A stretch of DNA of 64,000 nucleotides from Nocardiopsis sp. NRRL B-16309 (lineage in GTDB: Bacteria; Actinomycetota; Actinomycetes; Streptosporangiales; Streptosporangiaceae). This document shows, one piece after another, positions 16,530 to 27,700 of this stretch. The notes below the pieces were generated by a model. The model saw only the letters and a list, made by a program, of their open reading frames with translations. It had not been told where the DNA came from and did no database searches. The position numbers and the translations under genes are program-made. Where the stretch lies: positions 127,598 to 191,597 of the forward strand of contig NZ_LGEC01000126.1 in the NCBI RefSeq assembly GCF_001279585.1, in the 5' to 3' direction. Position 1 is the stretch's first letter. Every line of letters starts with the position of its first letter.

Positions 16530-16996
16530 CCGGCCGAATATGCCCGTCCGTGTACTTCCGTCCCGCTTGTGGCGGTGGTTTCCGCAGGTGAGCAGGGGTA
16601 CAGGGGTGACGGGGCCGTCGGCCCGCGCCGACCGATTCCCTCCCCCGGGTGCTCCGCCGGGACGCGTGCGGGGGCTCAACGCCACTGAACCGCGCCGGGA
16701 CTTGCTCAAGGGGCGTCCCGCGTGTAGGGACTCGACTCCCGCCCTGAACGTTCGATCTGGAGCGGCACAGGGCCGCCAATGCCACTTTGTCGCACCGCGC
16801 GGGGTATCATGGGGACGGTTCTTCAGACGCCTGTAGCCGGTACCACGCCCCCAGGAGAGGGTGGGCGGACGGCCCGCGCGGCGAGCGGTGATCCCCCAGG
16901 TGTGACGGCATGTCGACACCCTTGGTCACCGGCCCGCGGGTTGACCGTTGCCGCGGCCACGGTCGGCAGGCGTCCCCAGCAGGAGGGTGTACCCAC
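16530..16996. other. Gap upstream of gyrB
   Basis: 467 bases before gyrB. There is a TATCAT at 16805-16810 that could be a -10 element, but no convincing -35 at the right distance, and one GTCGAC at 16912. No gene supported. Confidence 0.45.
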
Positions 16997-18934
16997 TTGG
17001 CCTACGACGCTCGATCAATCACGGTCCTGGAGGGGCTTGAGGCAGTACGCAAGCGCCCCGGGATGTACATCGGTTCCACCGGAGAGCGGGGCCTGCACCA
17101 CCTGGTGTACGAGGTGGTGGACAACTCCGTCGACGAGGCGCTGGCGGGTCACGCCGACGCCATCGAGGTGACCTTGCTGGCCGACGGCGGGGTACGGGTG
17201 GCCGACAACGGCCGCGGTATCCCCACCGACCTGCATCCCGTGGAGAAGCGCCCGGCCGTCGAGGTCGTCCTCACCACGCTGCACGCCGGCGGCAAGTTCG
17301 ACGGCAAGTCCTACGCGGTCTCCGGTGGTCTGCACGGTGTCGGCGTCTCCGTCGTCAACGCCCTGTCCACGGCCCTGGACGTGGAGATCCGCAAGGACGG
17401 CCACGTCTGGCGCCAGCACTACGAGATGACCGCCCCCACCGGCGAGCTCATCAAGGGGGAGGCGACCGACGAGACCGGTACCCAGATCACCTTCTGGCCC
17501 GACGGCTCCATCTTCGAGACCACGGTCTTCACGTTCGAGACCCTCGCGCGCCGGATGCAGGAGATGGCCTTCCTCAACAAGGGGCTGTCCATCACCATCC
17601 GCGACGAGCGGCCCGAGCACACCGACGGCGGCCCGACCGTCAACACCTTCCACTACGACGAGGGCCTGTCCGACTACGTCCGGCACATCAACGCCAAGAA
17701 GGAGCCGGCCCACGCCTCGATCATCTCGTTCGAGGAGGAGGGCGACGGCATCTCGGTGGAGATCGCCATGCAGTGGAACCAGTCGTACACCTCGTCGGTG
17801 CACACCTTCGCCAACACCATCAACACGGCGGAGGGCGGCACGCACGAGGAGGGGTTCCGCTCCGCGCTCACCACGCTGGTCAACCGCTACGCCCGGGACC
17901 AGAAGCTGTTGCGCGAGCGGGAGGAGAACCTCACCGGTGACGACATCCGCGAGGGCCTGACCGCGATCATCTCGGTGAAGCTGGCCGACCCGCAGTTCGA
18001 GGGCCAGACCAAGACCAAGCTGGGCAACACCGAGGCCAAGTCCTTCGTCCAGAAGGTCACCAACGAGCACCTGCGCGACTGGTTCGAGCGCAACCCGGGC
18101 GAGGCCAAGGACATCGTGTCCAAGGCCAGCCAGGCCGCACGCGCCCGCGTCGCCGCCCGCCAGGCCCGCGACCTCACCCGCCGCAAGACCCTCCTGGAGT
18201 CCACCTCCCTCCCCGGCAAGCTGTCCGACTGCCAGTCGACCAACCCGGAGGAGTGCGAGGTCTACATCGTCGAGGGCGACTCGGCGGGCGGCTCGGCCAA
18301 GGGCGGGCGCAACCCCCACAACCAGGCGATCCTGCCCATCCGCGGCAAGATCCTGAACGTGGAGAAGTCGCGCATCGACCGCATCCTCAAGAACAACGAG
18401 GTCCAGGCGATCATCACCGCCCTGGGCACCGGGATCCACGAGGAGTTCGACGCCGACAAGCTGCGGTACCACAAGGTCATCCTCATGGCCGACGCCGACG
18501 TCGACGGTCAGCACATCCGGACCCTGCTGCTCACGCTGCTCTTCCGCTTCATGAAGCCGCTGGTGGAGGCCGGGAACGTGTACCTGGCCGCCCCGCCGCT
18601 GTACAAGATCAAGTGGGACCAGAAGGGCAGCGACGCCGACTACGCCTTCTCCGACGCCGAGCGGGACCGGCTGATCGAGGCCGGGATCGCCGCGGGCAAG
18701 CGGGACCCGCGCCCGCGCGACATGGTGCAGCGGTTCAAGGGTCTGGGCGAGATGAACGCCAACGAGCTGTGGGACACCACGATGGACCCCGACCGGCGCG
18801 TCCTGCTCCAGGTGAGCCTGGAGGACGCGGCCCAGGCGGACGACATGTTCAGCGTGCTCATGGGCGAGGACGTCGAGTCGCGGCGCTCCTTCATCCAGCG
18901 CAACGCCAAGGACGTCCGCTTCCTGGACATCTAG
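16997..18934 (+). CDS. gyrB: DNA gyrase subunit B
   Basis: ATPase subunit of gyrase. 645 residues from the TTG at 16997, which has AGGAGGG at 16981-16987. The longer frame to 16910 adds 29 unconserved residues. GHKL ATPase motifs: EVVDNSVDEALAGHA, DNGRGIPTD and GGLHGVGVSVVNALS. TOPRIM motifs: VEGDSAGGSAKGGRN and MADADVDGQHI. The quinolone-region and C-terminal GLGEMN segments are present. Followed by gyrA after 65 bases. Confidence 0.97.
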   Translation: MAYDARSITVLEGLEAVRKRPGMYIGSTGERGLHHLVYEVVDNSVDEALAGHADAIEVTLLADGGVRVADNGRGIPTDLHPVEKRPAVEVVLTTLHAGGKFDGKSYAVSGGLHGVGVSVVNALSTALDVEIRKDGHVWRQHYEMTAPTGELIKGEATDETGTQITFWPDGSIFETTVFTFETLARRMQEMAFLNKGLSITIRDERPEHTDGGPTVNTFHYDEGLSDYVRHINAKKEPAHASIISFEEEGDGISVEIAMQWNQSYTSSVHTFANTINTAEGGTHEEGFRSALTTLVNRYARDQKLLREREENLTGDDIREGLTAIISVKLADPQFEGQTKTKLGNTEAKSFVQKVTNEHLRDWFERNPGEAKDIVSKASQAARARVAARQARDLTRRKTLLESTSLPGKLSDCQSTNPEECEVYIVEGDSAGGSAKGGRNPHNQAILPIRGKILNVEKSRIDRILKNNEVQAIITALGTGIHEEFDADKLRYHKVILMADADVDGQHIRTLLLTLLFRFMKPLVEAGNVYLAAPPLYKIKWDQKGSDADYAFSDAERDRLIEAGIAAGKRDPRPRDMVQRFKGLGEMNANELWDTTMDPDRRVLLQVSLEDAAQADDMFSVLMGEDVESRRSFIQRNAKDVRFLDI

Positions 18935-18999
18935 TCCCCCGTACCGCAGGCAGGCCCGGTGGCCCCGGGCAGTGAACTACTGAGAAGGGATCGACATCC

Positions 19000-21591
19000 G
19001 TGACGGATGCGAACAACCCGGACGTCCCTGAGGGTACGGAGTCCGCAGCGGAGACGCCGGCCCGTGTGACCGACCGGATCGAACCCGTCGACATCCAGGT
19101 CGAGATGCAGCGCAGCTATCTCGACTACGCGATGTCCGTCATCGTCGGCCGTGCCCTCCCCGACGTCCGAGACGGCCTCAAGCCCGTCCACCAGCGCGTC
19201 CTGTACGCGATGTACGACGGCGGCTACCGCCCCGACCGCGGGTACTTCAAGTGCGCCCGCGTCGTCGGCGACGTGATGGGCAACTACCACCCGCACGGTG
19301 ACAGCGCCATCTACGACACCCTCGTCCGCCTGGCGCAGTCGTGGTCGATGCGGATGCCGCTGGTCGACCCGAACGGCAACTTCGGGTCCCCGGGCAACGA
19401 CCCCGCGGCCGCCATGCGCTACACCGAGTGCAAGCTGGCGCCGCTGGCGATGGAGATGCTCCGGGACATCGACAAGGAGACCGTCGACTTCCGGCCCAAC
19501 TACGACGGCCGCTCCTCCGAGCCCGTCGTGCTCCCGGCCCGCTTCCCGAACCTGCTGGTCAACGGCTCGTCGGGCATCGCGGTCGGCATGGCCACGAACA
19601 TCCCGCCGCACAACCTGCGCGAGGTCGCCGAGGGCGTCTACTGGTACCTGGAGAACCCGGAGACCGAGGACGAGCAGCTCCTCGACGAGCTCATGGCCCG
19701 CATCAAGGGCCCGGACTTCCCGACCCGCGGCCTCATCGTGGGCAAGCGCGGGATCGAGGAGGCGTACCGGACCGGCCGCGGCTCCATCACCATGCGCGCC
19801 GTGGTCGAGGTGGAGGAGGACAGCCGGGGCCGCCAGATCCTGGTCGTCACCGAGCTGCCCTACCAGGTCAACCCGGACAACCTCGCCGAGAAGATCGCCG
19901 ACCTGGTCAAGGACGGCAAGATCACCGGTATCGCCGACGTCCGGGACGAGAGCAGCGGCCGCACCGGCCAGCGCCTGGTGATCGTGCTCAAGCGCGACGC
20001 CGTCGCCAAGGTGGTGCTGAACAACCTCTACAAGCACACCCAGCTCCAGGACACCTTCGGCGCGAACATGCTCGCGCTGGTGGACGGCGTGCCGCGGACC
20101 CTGCGCCTGGACCAGATGATCCGGCACTGGGTCAAGCACCAGGTCGAGGTCATCGTCCGGCGCACCCAGTACCTGCTGCGCAAGGCCGAGGAGCGGGCGC
20201 ACATCCTGCGCGCGCTGCTCAAGGCCATGGACCGGATCGAGGAGGTCATCAGCCTGATCCGGGCCAGCGCCTCCGCCGACGAGGCGCGCACTGGCCTGAT
20301 GGGGCTGCTGGAGATCGACGACATCCAGGCCCGGGCCATCCTCGACATGCAGCTGCGCAAGCTGGCGGCCCTGGAGCGCAACGCGCTGACCGCCGAGTAC
20401 GACGAGCTCATGGCGCAGATCGCCGACTACAACGACATCCTCGCCTCGGACGTGCGCCAGCGCTCCATCATCCGCGCGGAACTCGGCGAGATCGTCGAGA
20501 AGTACGGCGACGAGCGCCGCACGCACATCATCCCGTTCGAGGGTGACATGCGGATGGAGGACTTCATCGCCGAGGAGGACGTGGTCGTCACGATCTCCCG
20601 CGGCGGTTACGCCAAGCGCACCCGGATCGACAACTACCGGGCGCAGAAGCGCGGCGGCAAGGGCGTGCGGGGCGCGCAGCTCAAGCAGGACGACATCGTC
20701 CAGCACTTCTTCGTCACCACCACCCACCACTGGATCCTGTGCTTCACGAACCAGGGGCGGGTGTACCGGACGAAGGCCTACGAGCTGCCGGAGGCCGCCA
20801 GGGACGCGCGCGGCCAGCACGTGGCCAACCTGCTGCCGTTCCAGCCGGGCGAGGAGATCGCCCAGATCATGGCGCTGCGCGACTACGAGGCCGCGCCGTA
20901 CATGGTCCTCGCCACCCGTGAGGGCCTGGTGAAGAAGTCGCGGCTGGAGGACTTCGACTCCGCCCGCGCGGCCGGCATCATCGCGATCAACCTCCGCGAG
21001 GACGACGAGCTGATCGCCGCGCGGCTGGTCTTCCCCGACGACGACCTCCTGCTGATCTCCAGCGACGCCCAGGCGATCCGCTTCTCCGCCTCGGACGAGT
21101 CGCTGCGTCCGATGGGCCGCGCCACCAGCGGTGTGATCGGCATGCGCTTCCTGGAGGGCGACTACCTCCTGAGCATGGACGTCATCCGGCCCGGCGACGG
21201 GTCCACGGACGTCCTGGTCACCACGGAGAACGGGTACGCCAAGCGCACCCCGTCCGAGCAGTACCCGGTGCAGAACCGGGGCGGCAAGGGCGTGCTGACG
21301 GCCAAGGTGGTGGAGGCCAGGGGCAAGCTGGTCGGCGCGCTGATGGTCGACCCGGAGGTGGACGAGGTCTTCGCGATCACGTCCGCGGGCGGAGTCATCC
21401 GCACCGGAGCCGAGGAGGTCAAGCAGTCGGGCCGCACCACGATGGGCGTGCGCCTGATGAACCTCGACAAGGGCAACAAGATCGTGGCCGTGGCGCGCAA
21501 CGCCGAGGCCGCGGAGGCGGTGGAGGCCGAAGTGGCCGAAGCGGCCGACACGGGTGACGAGGCAGCCGAGGCGCAGAACTCCGAGGCCTAG
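19000..21591 (+). CDS. gyrA: DNA gyrase subunit A
   Basis: Breakage-reunion subunit, 863 residues. Catalytic Tyr in the AAMRYTE segment. The quinolone-resistance region reads YHPHGDSAIYD, with the Ser and Asp equivalent to E. coli Ser83 and Asp87, the sensitive state. Six-bladed C-terminal domain with the GyrA box QKRGGKG. The last 30 residues are an acidic Glu/Ala tail. GTG start with GAGAAGGGA upstream. Confidence 0.97.
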   Translation: MTDANNPDVPEGTESAAETPARVTDRIEPVDIQVEMQRSYLDYAMSVIVGRALPDVRDGLKPVHQRVLYAMYDGGYRPDRGYFKCARVVGDVMGNYHPHGDSAIYDTLVRLAQSWSMRMPLVDPNGNFGSPGNDPAAAMRYTECKLAPLAMEMLRDIDKETVDFRPNYDGRSSEPVVLPARFPNLLVNGSSGIAVGMATNIPPHNLREVAEGVYWYLENPETEDEQLLDELMARIKGPDFPTRGLIVGKRGIEEAYRTGRGSITMRAVVEVEEDSRGRQILVVTELPYQVNPDNLAEKIADLVKDGKITGIADVRDESSGRTGQRLVIVLKRDAVAKVVLNNLYKHTQLQDTFGANMLALVDGVPRTLRLDQMIRHWVKHQVEVIVRRTQYLLRKAEERAHILRALLKAMDRIEEVISLIRASASADEARTGLMGLLEIDDIQARAILDMQLRKLAALERNALTAEYDELMAQIADYNDILASDVRQRSIIRAELGEIVEKYGDERRTHIIPFEGDMRMEDFIAEEDVVVTISRGGYAKRTRIDNYRAQKRGGKGVRGAQLKQDDIVQHFFVTTTHHWILCFTNQGRVYRTKAYELPEAARDARGQHVANLLPFQPGEEIAQIMALRDYEAAPYMVLATREGLVKKSRLEDFDSARAAGIIAINLREDDELIAARLVFPDDDLLLISSDAQAIRFSASDESLRPMGRATSGVIGMRFLEGDYLLSMDVIRPGDGSTDVLVTTENGYAKRTPSEQYPVQNRGGKGVLTAKVVEARGKLVGALMVDPEVDEVFAITSAGGVIRTGAEEVKQSGRTTMGVRLMNLDKGNKIVAVARNAEAAEAVEAEVAEAADTGDEAAEAQNSEA

Positions 21592-21612
21592 ACTTCGCGA
21601 TAAGCCTGGTAC

Positions 21613-21644
21613 GTCCCGCGGGGCACATCGCGGCCCCGCGGGAC
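21613..21644 (+). terminator. Hairpin after gyrA
   Basis: Perfect 12 bp stem GTCCCGCGGGGC / GCCCCGCGGGAC with an 8-base loop, 21 bases after the gyrA stop. No run of T follows, so strength is uncertain. Confidence 0.65.
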
Positions 21645-21695
21645 ACCTCTTGTCCTGTTCACCGGTCCCAAAGAAAGTCCAGCGGTAACGTTTCT

Positions 21696-22607
21696 ATGTC
21701 TGAGAACCAGCGGAACACCACGACGAACGCATCCGACTCGGACGCCCCGGAGACGGACGCGTCGGAGACGGGCGCCGTCGACACGACGGAGCCCGGCACC
21801 GACACGGCGGTGGAGGAGTCCGAGGAGCCGGACACCGCCAGGGCCGGGGAGCCGGCGCGGACCGCCACGGAGGACGAGGCCGAGGAGACCGACGCGGAGG
21901 AGGCCGGGGCGGAGACCGCCGGGGCCGCCGACGGGTCAGGGGACGTCCGGGGAACCAAGGACACCGAGGACTCCGAGGACACCCGGGGCTCCGGGGCCGC
22001 CGAAGGGGCCGAGGAGTCCGGGGGCACCAAGGAGCCCCGGATCGCCGAGGCGATCGAGGGGGACGGGTCCGCGGCCGCCGTGGCGCCCCCGGAGCCGGAG
22101 CGGGGCGGGGCCGAGGAGGATGCTGTACATGAGTCGGTGGCGGATCGCACGGAGGCGGGAGAGGCACCAGTGACGGATCCGAAGGACACGGCCCCCCAGG
22201 GGAACAATGCCGTGAAAGCGACCCTGTCCAGCCGCAAGGCGCACCTGACGGTCTCCAGAGTGGAGCCCTGGTCGGTGATGAAGTTCAGCTTCGTCGTCTC
22301 CCTGGTGGCCTTCATCGTCCTGTTCGTCGCGATCACCGTGATCTACGTGACGCTGTCGATGCTGGGCGTGTTCGACGAGCTGACCAACATGATCAACGCG
22401 CTCCTGGAGGGCGACGGATCCGAGGACGAGCTGGGGCTCAACCCGGCCGCCTGGTTCTCGCCCGGACGCGTGCTCGGCTACACCGGAGTGGTGGGGGCGC
22501 TCAACATCGTGCTCATCACCGCCCTGTCGACCGTGGCCGCGATGCTCTACAACCTGGTCGCCGACCTCGTCGGCGGCGTGGACGTGACCCTCTCCGAGGC
22601 GGAGTAG
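21696..22607 (+). CDS. DUF3566 transmembrane protein
   Basis: 303 residues. The first about 165 are extremely acidic (Glu/Asp/Thr/Ala-rich) low complexity; the C-terminal part is the DUF3566 domain with two membrane helices (FSFVVSLVAFIVLFVAITVI and LNIVLITALSTVAAMLYNLV). The gene follows gyrA in most actinobacteria; its function is unknown. The start ATG gives the whole acidic leader. A shorter start near ATG 22122 would still keep the domain. Confidence 0.88.
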   Translation: MSENQRNTTTNASDSDAPETDASETGAVDTTEPGTDTAVEESEEPDTARAGEPARTATEDEAEETDAEEAGAETAGAADGSGDVRGTKDTEDSEDTRGSGAAEGAEESGGTKEPRIAEAIEGDGSAAAVAPPEPERGGAEEDAVHESVADRTEAGEAPVTDPKDTAPQGNNAVKATLSSRKAHLTVSRVEPWSVMKFSFVVSLVAFIVLFVAITVIYVTLSMLGVFDELTNMINALLEGDGSEDELGLNPAAWFSPGRVLGYTGVVGALNIVLITALSTVAAMLYNLVADLVGGVDVTLSEAE

Positions 22608-22629
22608 CGGTACTCCGTACGGACACGGC

Positions 22630-22660
22630 GGGAGCCGGCCCCCTCACGGGGCCGGCTCCC
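22630..22660. terminator. Bidirectional terminator
   Basis: Perfect 13 bp stem GGGAGCCGGCCCC / GGGGCCGGCTCCC with a 5-base loop, between the convergent DUF3566 and ThDP-enzyme genes. Confidence 0.8.
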
Positions 22661-22709
22661 ACTGCTTCCGGTCGGTCCGTTCGCGGTCGGTCCGGTCAGT
22701 GCCTTGCGG

Positions 22710-24497
22710 TCAGCGCTTGCCCGGGAGGAAGTCCTGGGCCTTGGACTTGATCCCCTGCGTCAGCACCGACCACGCCTCCGGGTCGCCCTTGGCCAGCGCC
22801 TGGGCCGTGCTCTCCATCTGGTCGAGCGTGGCGTGCGGCGGAATGGGCGGGATGGCCGGGTCGGTGACGAACTCCAGCAGCGTGGGCCGGTCGGCCGCCA
22901 GGGCCCGGCGCCAGGCGTCGCCCACCCCCTCCGGGGCGTCGATCCGGATGCCCTGCATGCCCAGGTTCTCGGCGAACCCGGCGTAGGACAGGTCGGGGAT
23001 CCGCTGCGAGGGGATGAACTGCGGCGTTCCGCCCATCGCCCGCAGCTCCCAGGTGACCTGGTTGAGGTCGCCGTTGTTGAACACGGCCACGATCACCCGC
23101 GGGTCGTCCCACTCCTTCGCGTAGTGGGACATCGTGATCAGCTCGTTGAGCCCGCTCATCTGCATCGCCCCGTCGCCCACCAGCGCGATCACCGGGCGGT
23201 CGGGGTGCGCGAACTTCGCACCCGTGGCGTAGGGCGCGCCCGGGCACATCGTGGCGAGCGTGCCGGAGAGCGACCCGCGCATGCCCTGGCGGAAGCGCAG
23301 GTGCCGGGCGTACCAGTTCGCCGCCGACCCCGAGTCCGACGTGACGATCACGTCGTCGGGCAGCAGCGGCGACAGCTCGTGGCAGACGAGTTCGGGGTTG
23401 ACCGGATCCGCCTCGACGTGCGCCCGCTGTTCGAGGACCTGCCACCACCGCTCGACGTTGTCCTCGATCTTCTCGCGCCAGGACCGGTCCGTCTTGCGTT
23501 CGAGCAGCGGCAGCAGCATCCGCAGCGACTCGGTGGCGTCTCCGACGAGGTTGCACTCGAACGGGTACCGCATGCCGAGCATCGTCGGGTCGATGTCGAT
23601 CTGCACCGCCCGCGCCTGGTCGTACTCCGGCAGGAACTGGCTGTAGGGCAGGTTGGAGCCCACCACCAGCAGGGTGTCGCAGTCGCGCATCAGCTCGTAG
23701 GACGGCCGGGTCCCGAGCAGGCCGATGGCGCCGGTGACGAAGGTCGGCTCGTCGGAGAGCACGTCCTTGCCCAGGAGGGCCTTGGCCACGCCGGCGCCGA
23801 GGACGTCGGCGATCTCGGTGAGTTCCCGGTGGGCGCCGCGCGCCCCCTGCCCGGCCAGGATGGCGACCCGCTCCCCGGCATTGAGGATCTCCGCGGCCTG
23901 GGCCAGCCCCTCCGCGGAGGGCAGGACCTGGGCGCGCGAGACGCCGAGGCTGGAGGGCACCATCTTGAAGTCGTGCGTCGGCGGCGAGTACTCCAGCTCC
24001 TGCACGTCGGACGGGATGATGACCGCGGTGACGGTCCGCCGCGTGATCGCCGTGCGGATCGCCCGGTCCAGCACGTTGGGCAGCTGCTCGGGGACCGTGA
24101 CCATGTGCAGGTAGTCGCCGGCGACGTCCTTGTACAGCGACATCAGGTCGACTTCCTGCTGGTAGGCGCCGCCCATCGCGCTGCGGTTGGTCTGCCCGAT
24201 GATCGCGACCACGGGGACGTGGTCGAGCTTCGCGTCGTAGAGGCCGTTGAGCAGGTGGATGGCGCCCGGCCCGGACGTGGCCGCGCAGACGCCGACGCGA
24301 CCGGAGAACTTGGCGTAGCCGGTGGCCTCGAACGCCGCCAGCTCCTCGTGCCGGGACTGGATGAACTTGGGCTGGTTCTCGGCGCGCCCCCACGCGCCGA
24401 GCAGCCCGTTGATGCCGTCTCCCGAGTAGGAGAAGACGTGCTCGATCTCCCACTCCCGCAGGCGTGCCAGTACGTGGTCAGAGACCAACTCGGCCAT
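22710..24497 (-). CDS. ThDP-dependent pyruvate oxidase-like enzyme
   Basis: 595 residues, all three domains of the pyruvate oxidase/acetolactate synthase superfamily. The N-terminal Pyr domain contains the catalytic Glu in SRHEELAAFEATGYAK, a central FAD/nucleotide domain follows, and the C-terminal PP domain has the ThDP motif GDGAMQMSGLNEL ... VFNN. It most resembles PoxB/YdaP-type pyruvate oxidases (pyruvate to acetate and CO2), which usually pass electrons to quinone. A C-terminal lipid-binding helix is not obvious, so the acceptor is uncertain. ATG with GAGAGGAAG upstream. Divergent from the FAD/Fe-S gene across 280 bases. Confidence 0.85.
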   Translation of the reverse strand: MAELVSDHVLARLREWEIEHVFSYSGDGINGLLGAWGRAENQPKFIQSRHEELAAFEATGYAKFSGRVGVCAATSGPGAIHLLNGLYDAKLDHVPVVAIIGQTNRSAMGGAYQQEVDLMSLYKDVAGDYLHMVTVPEQLPNVLDRAIRTAITRRTVTAVIIPSDVQELEYSPPTHDFKMVPSSLGVSRAQVLPSAEGLAQAAEILNAGERVAILAGQGARGAHRELTEIADVLGAGVAKALLGKDVLSDEPTFVTGAIGLLGTRPSYELMRDCDTLLVVGSNLPYSQFLPEYDQARAVQIDIDPTMLGMRYPFECNLVGDATESLRMLLPLLERKTDRSWREKIEDNVERWWQVLEQRAHVEADPVNPELVCHELSPLLPDDVIVTSDSGSAANWYARHLRFRQGMRGSLSGTLATMCPGAPYATGAKFAHPDRPVIALVGDGAMQMSGLNELITMSHYAKEWDDPRVIVAVFNNGDLNQVTWELRAMGGTPQFIPSQRIPDLSYAGFAENLGMQGIRIDAPEGVGDAWRRALAADRPTLLEFVTDPAIPPIPPHATLDQMESTAQALAKGDPEAWSVLTQGIKSKAQDFLPGKR

Positions 24498-24777
24498 GGT
24501 GCTTCCTCTCCCGGGGGCCGAGGACCGGCCGTCGGGATCCCCCGTCTCGTCGCGCTCTTCTCCCGCGCGCCGTGCCCGCGCCGCGGGAGCCCTCTGTGGC
24601 CGCGACTACCCAGCCCGCGTGGACGCACACGTCCTCCCGCCGAATCCGTGACCGCGCGTGTCGTGCCCGAACACAGGAACGTTTGTGCCCGGGGCTGGCG
24701 GTTAGTGGGGCGCATAGGGCGCCCGCGGCGGGATGGCCCGGGCCCGGCAGCGCACACCGGTCGGAGGGGGAACTCAC

Positions 24778-27700
24778 ATGGCCACGGAACCGGATCGGCT
24801 CCCCCGGGACGGCGCGGGGGCGGACACCGGCTCCCTGTTCCGGGACCTGGAGGCACGGGTGGACGGCGAGGTGCGGTTCGACGCGGGCACACTGGCCGCG
24901 TACTCGACGGACGCCTCCAACTACCGCCGGGTCCCGATCTGCGTGGTCGCCCCGGCCACCGTGGAGGACGGGGCCGAGGCGGTGGCCGTGTGCCGCGAGC
25001 ACGGCGCCCCGGTGCTCTCCAGGGGCGGGGGCACGAGCCTGGCCGGGCAGACCGTCAACCACGCGGTCGTGCTCGACTGGTCCAAGTACTGCGACGGCAT
25101 CCTCGACGTCGATCCCGAGGCGCGCACGGCGCTGGTGGAGCCGGGCGTGGTCCTGGACGCGCTCAACGCCCGCGCGGGCGAGGCCGAACGCGGCCTGGGT
25201 TTCGGCCCGCGCCCCTCCACCCACGGCCAGTGCACGCTCGGCGGGATGATCGGCAACAACTCCTGCGGAGCCAGCGCGCAGGCCTACGGCAAGACCGTGG
25301 ACAACATCCTCCGGCTGGAGGTGCTGACCTACGACGGGTGCCGGATGTGGGTGGGCCCCACCTCGGACGAGGAGTACGAGCGGATCCTGGCGGAGGGCGG
25401 TCGCCGCGCCGAGATCCACCGCGAACTGCGCGCGCTGCGGGACGAGTACGCCCTGGCGATCCGGCGGCGCTTCCCCGACATCCCCCGGCGCGTCTCGGGC
25501 TACAACCTGGACTCCCTGCTGCCGGAACAGGGGTTCGACGTCGCCGCGGCGCTCACGGGCTCGGAGGGCACCCTGGCGACGGTGCTGCGCGCGGAGGTGC
25601 GCCTGGTCGAGCACCCGCAGGCCTCGGCGCTCGTGGTGTGCGGGTTCGAGGACGTCTTCGCGGCGGCCGACGCCGTTCCCGAGGTCCTGGAGTACGATCC
25701 GTACGCTCTGGAGGGGCTGGACGACAAGCTCATCGACTACGAGGTCCGCAAACAGCTGCACCCCGAGGCGGTGCGGCGGATGCCCGAGGGCGCCGGATGG
25801 CTGATGGTCCAGTTCGGCGGCGCCGACCGCGAGGAGGCCGCCGAACGCGCCAGGGAGTTCACGCACACGTCGAAGGCCGTGCGGCGCGGGGACGTGCTCG
25901 TGGTCGACGACCCCGGTGACCAGGCCCGCATGTGGCAGGCGCGCGAGGCCGGGCTGGGAGCCACGGCCCGCGTCCCGGGCGAGGCCGACACCTGGCCGGG
26001 CTGGGAGGACTCCGCGGTGGCGCCGGAACACTTCGGCGACTACCTGCGGGACCTGCACGCGCTGATGGAGGAGTTCGACTACGCGTACCGGTCGTCGTTC
26101 TACGGACACTTCGGCCACGGGTGCCTGCACACGCGGGTCCCCTTCGACCTGAAGTCGCCCGAGGGCGTGGACGCCTACCGCCGCTTCGCCGAACGGGCCG
26201 CCGACCTGGTGGTCGGCTACGGGGGGTCGCTCTCGGGCGAGCACGGCGACGGTCAGTCCCGCGCCGAGTTCTGGCCCCGGATGTTCGGCTCCGAGCTGAT
26301 GCCCGCGTTCGCCGAGATGAAGCGGATCTTCGACCCCGACGACCGGATGAACCCGGGCCGGCTCGTGCCTCCCGGCGGCGGGCGGCCCAGCCCGCTCGAC
26401 GCGGACCTGCGCCTGGGCCCGGCCCGCCGGCCCTTCGAACCCGACACCTACTTCGGCTACCCGCACGACGACCGCTCCTTCGACCGGGCCGTTCAGCGCT
26501 GCGTGGGCGTGGGCAAGTGCCGCACGGAGTCCGGCGGGGTCATGTGCCCGAGCTACCGCGTCACCGGGGAGGAGGAGCACTCCACCCGTGGACGCGCCCG
26601 GCTGCTCTCCGAGATGCTGCGCGGCGACCTGGTCGAGGACGGGTGGCGCTCCGACCGGGTGGAGGGCGCCCTGGACCTGTGCCTGGCGTGCAAGGGCTGC
26701 AAGACCGACTGCCCGGTGAACGTCGACATGGCGACCTACAAGGCCGAGTTCCTCGCCCACCGCTACGAGGGCCGGGTGCGCCCGGCCTCGCACTACGCGC
26801 TGGGATGGCTGCCGCTGTGGGCCAGGGCCGGATCGCTGGCACCGGAGGCGGCCAACGTCCTCAGCGCCTGGCCGCTGCTGACCGGTATCGGCAAGCGCCT
26901 CGCCGGGCTGGCACGGGAGCGCCCGGTTCCGGCGATCGCCCCCCGGCGCTTCAGCGACGCCCTGCGCCGGCGCGGGAGCCGCGGGGGCGAACGCGGCGAG
27001 GTCGTACTGTGGCCCGACACGTTCACCGAGAACTTCCATCCCGCGATCGGCGCCGCCGCGGTCCGGGTCCTGGAGTCCGCGGGGTTCCGCGTCCGGGTCC
27101 CTCCGCGCACACCGTGCTGTGGGCTGACCTGGATCTCCACCGGGCAGCTCGGGGTGGCGCGCCGGGTGCTGCGGCGGACCCTGCGCCTGCTGCGGGACGA
27201 CATCCGCGCCGGGACGCCGATCGTGGGACTGGAACCCTCGTGCACGGCGGTGCTGCGCTCCGACGCGGTCGAGCTGTTCCCCGACGACGACCTCGCCACC
27301 GGGCTGCGGGACAACGTCCACACCCTCGCCGAGTTCCTGCACGAGTACGCGCCCGACTGGGAGCCGCCGCGCCTGGACCGGGTCGCCGTCGCCCAGCCGC
27401 ACTGCCACCAGCACGCCGTCCTGGGCTTCGACGAGGACGCCCGGCTGCTGGAGCGCACCGGCGCCGAGGTGGACGTCCTCGACGCGGGGTGCTGCGGGCT
27501 GGCCGGCGACTTCGGCTTCGAGGACGGCCACTACGCCGTGTCGATGTCCGTGGCCGAACAGGGCCTGCTCCCCGCGGTCCGCGCGGCGGACTCCCGCGCC
27601 CTGCTGCTGGCGGACGGGTTCAGCTGTCGGACCCAGATCGAGCAGTCCGGGGTCGGGCGCCAGGCCGTGCACCTGGCCGAGGCGCTGGACCTGGCCCAGC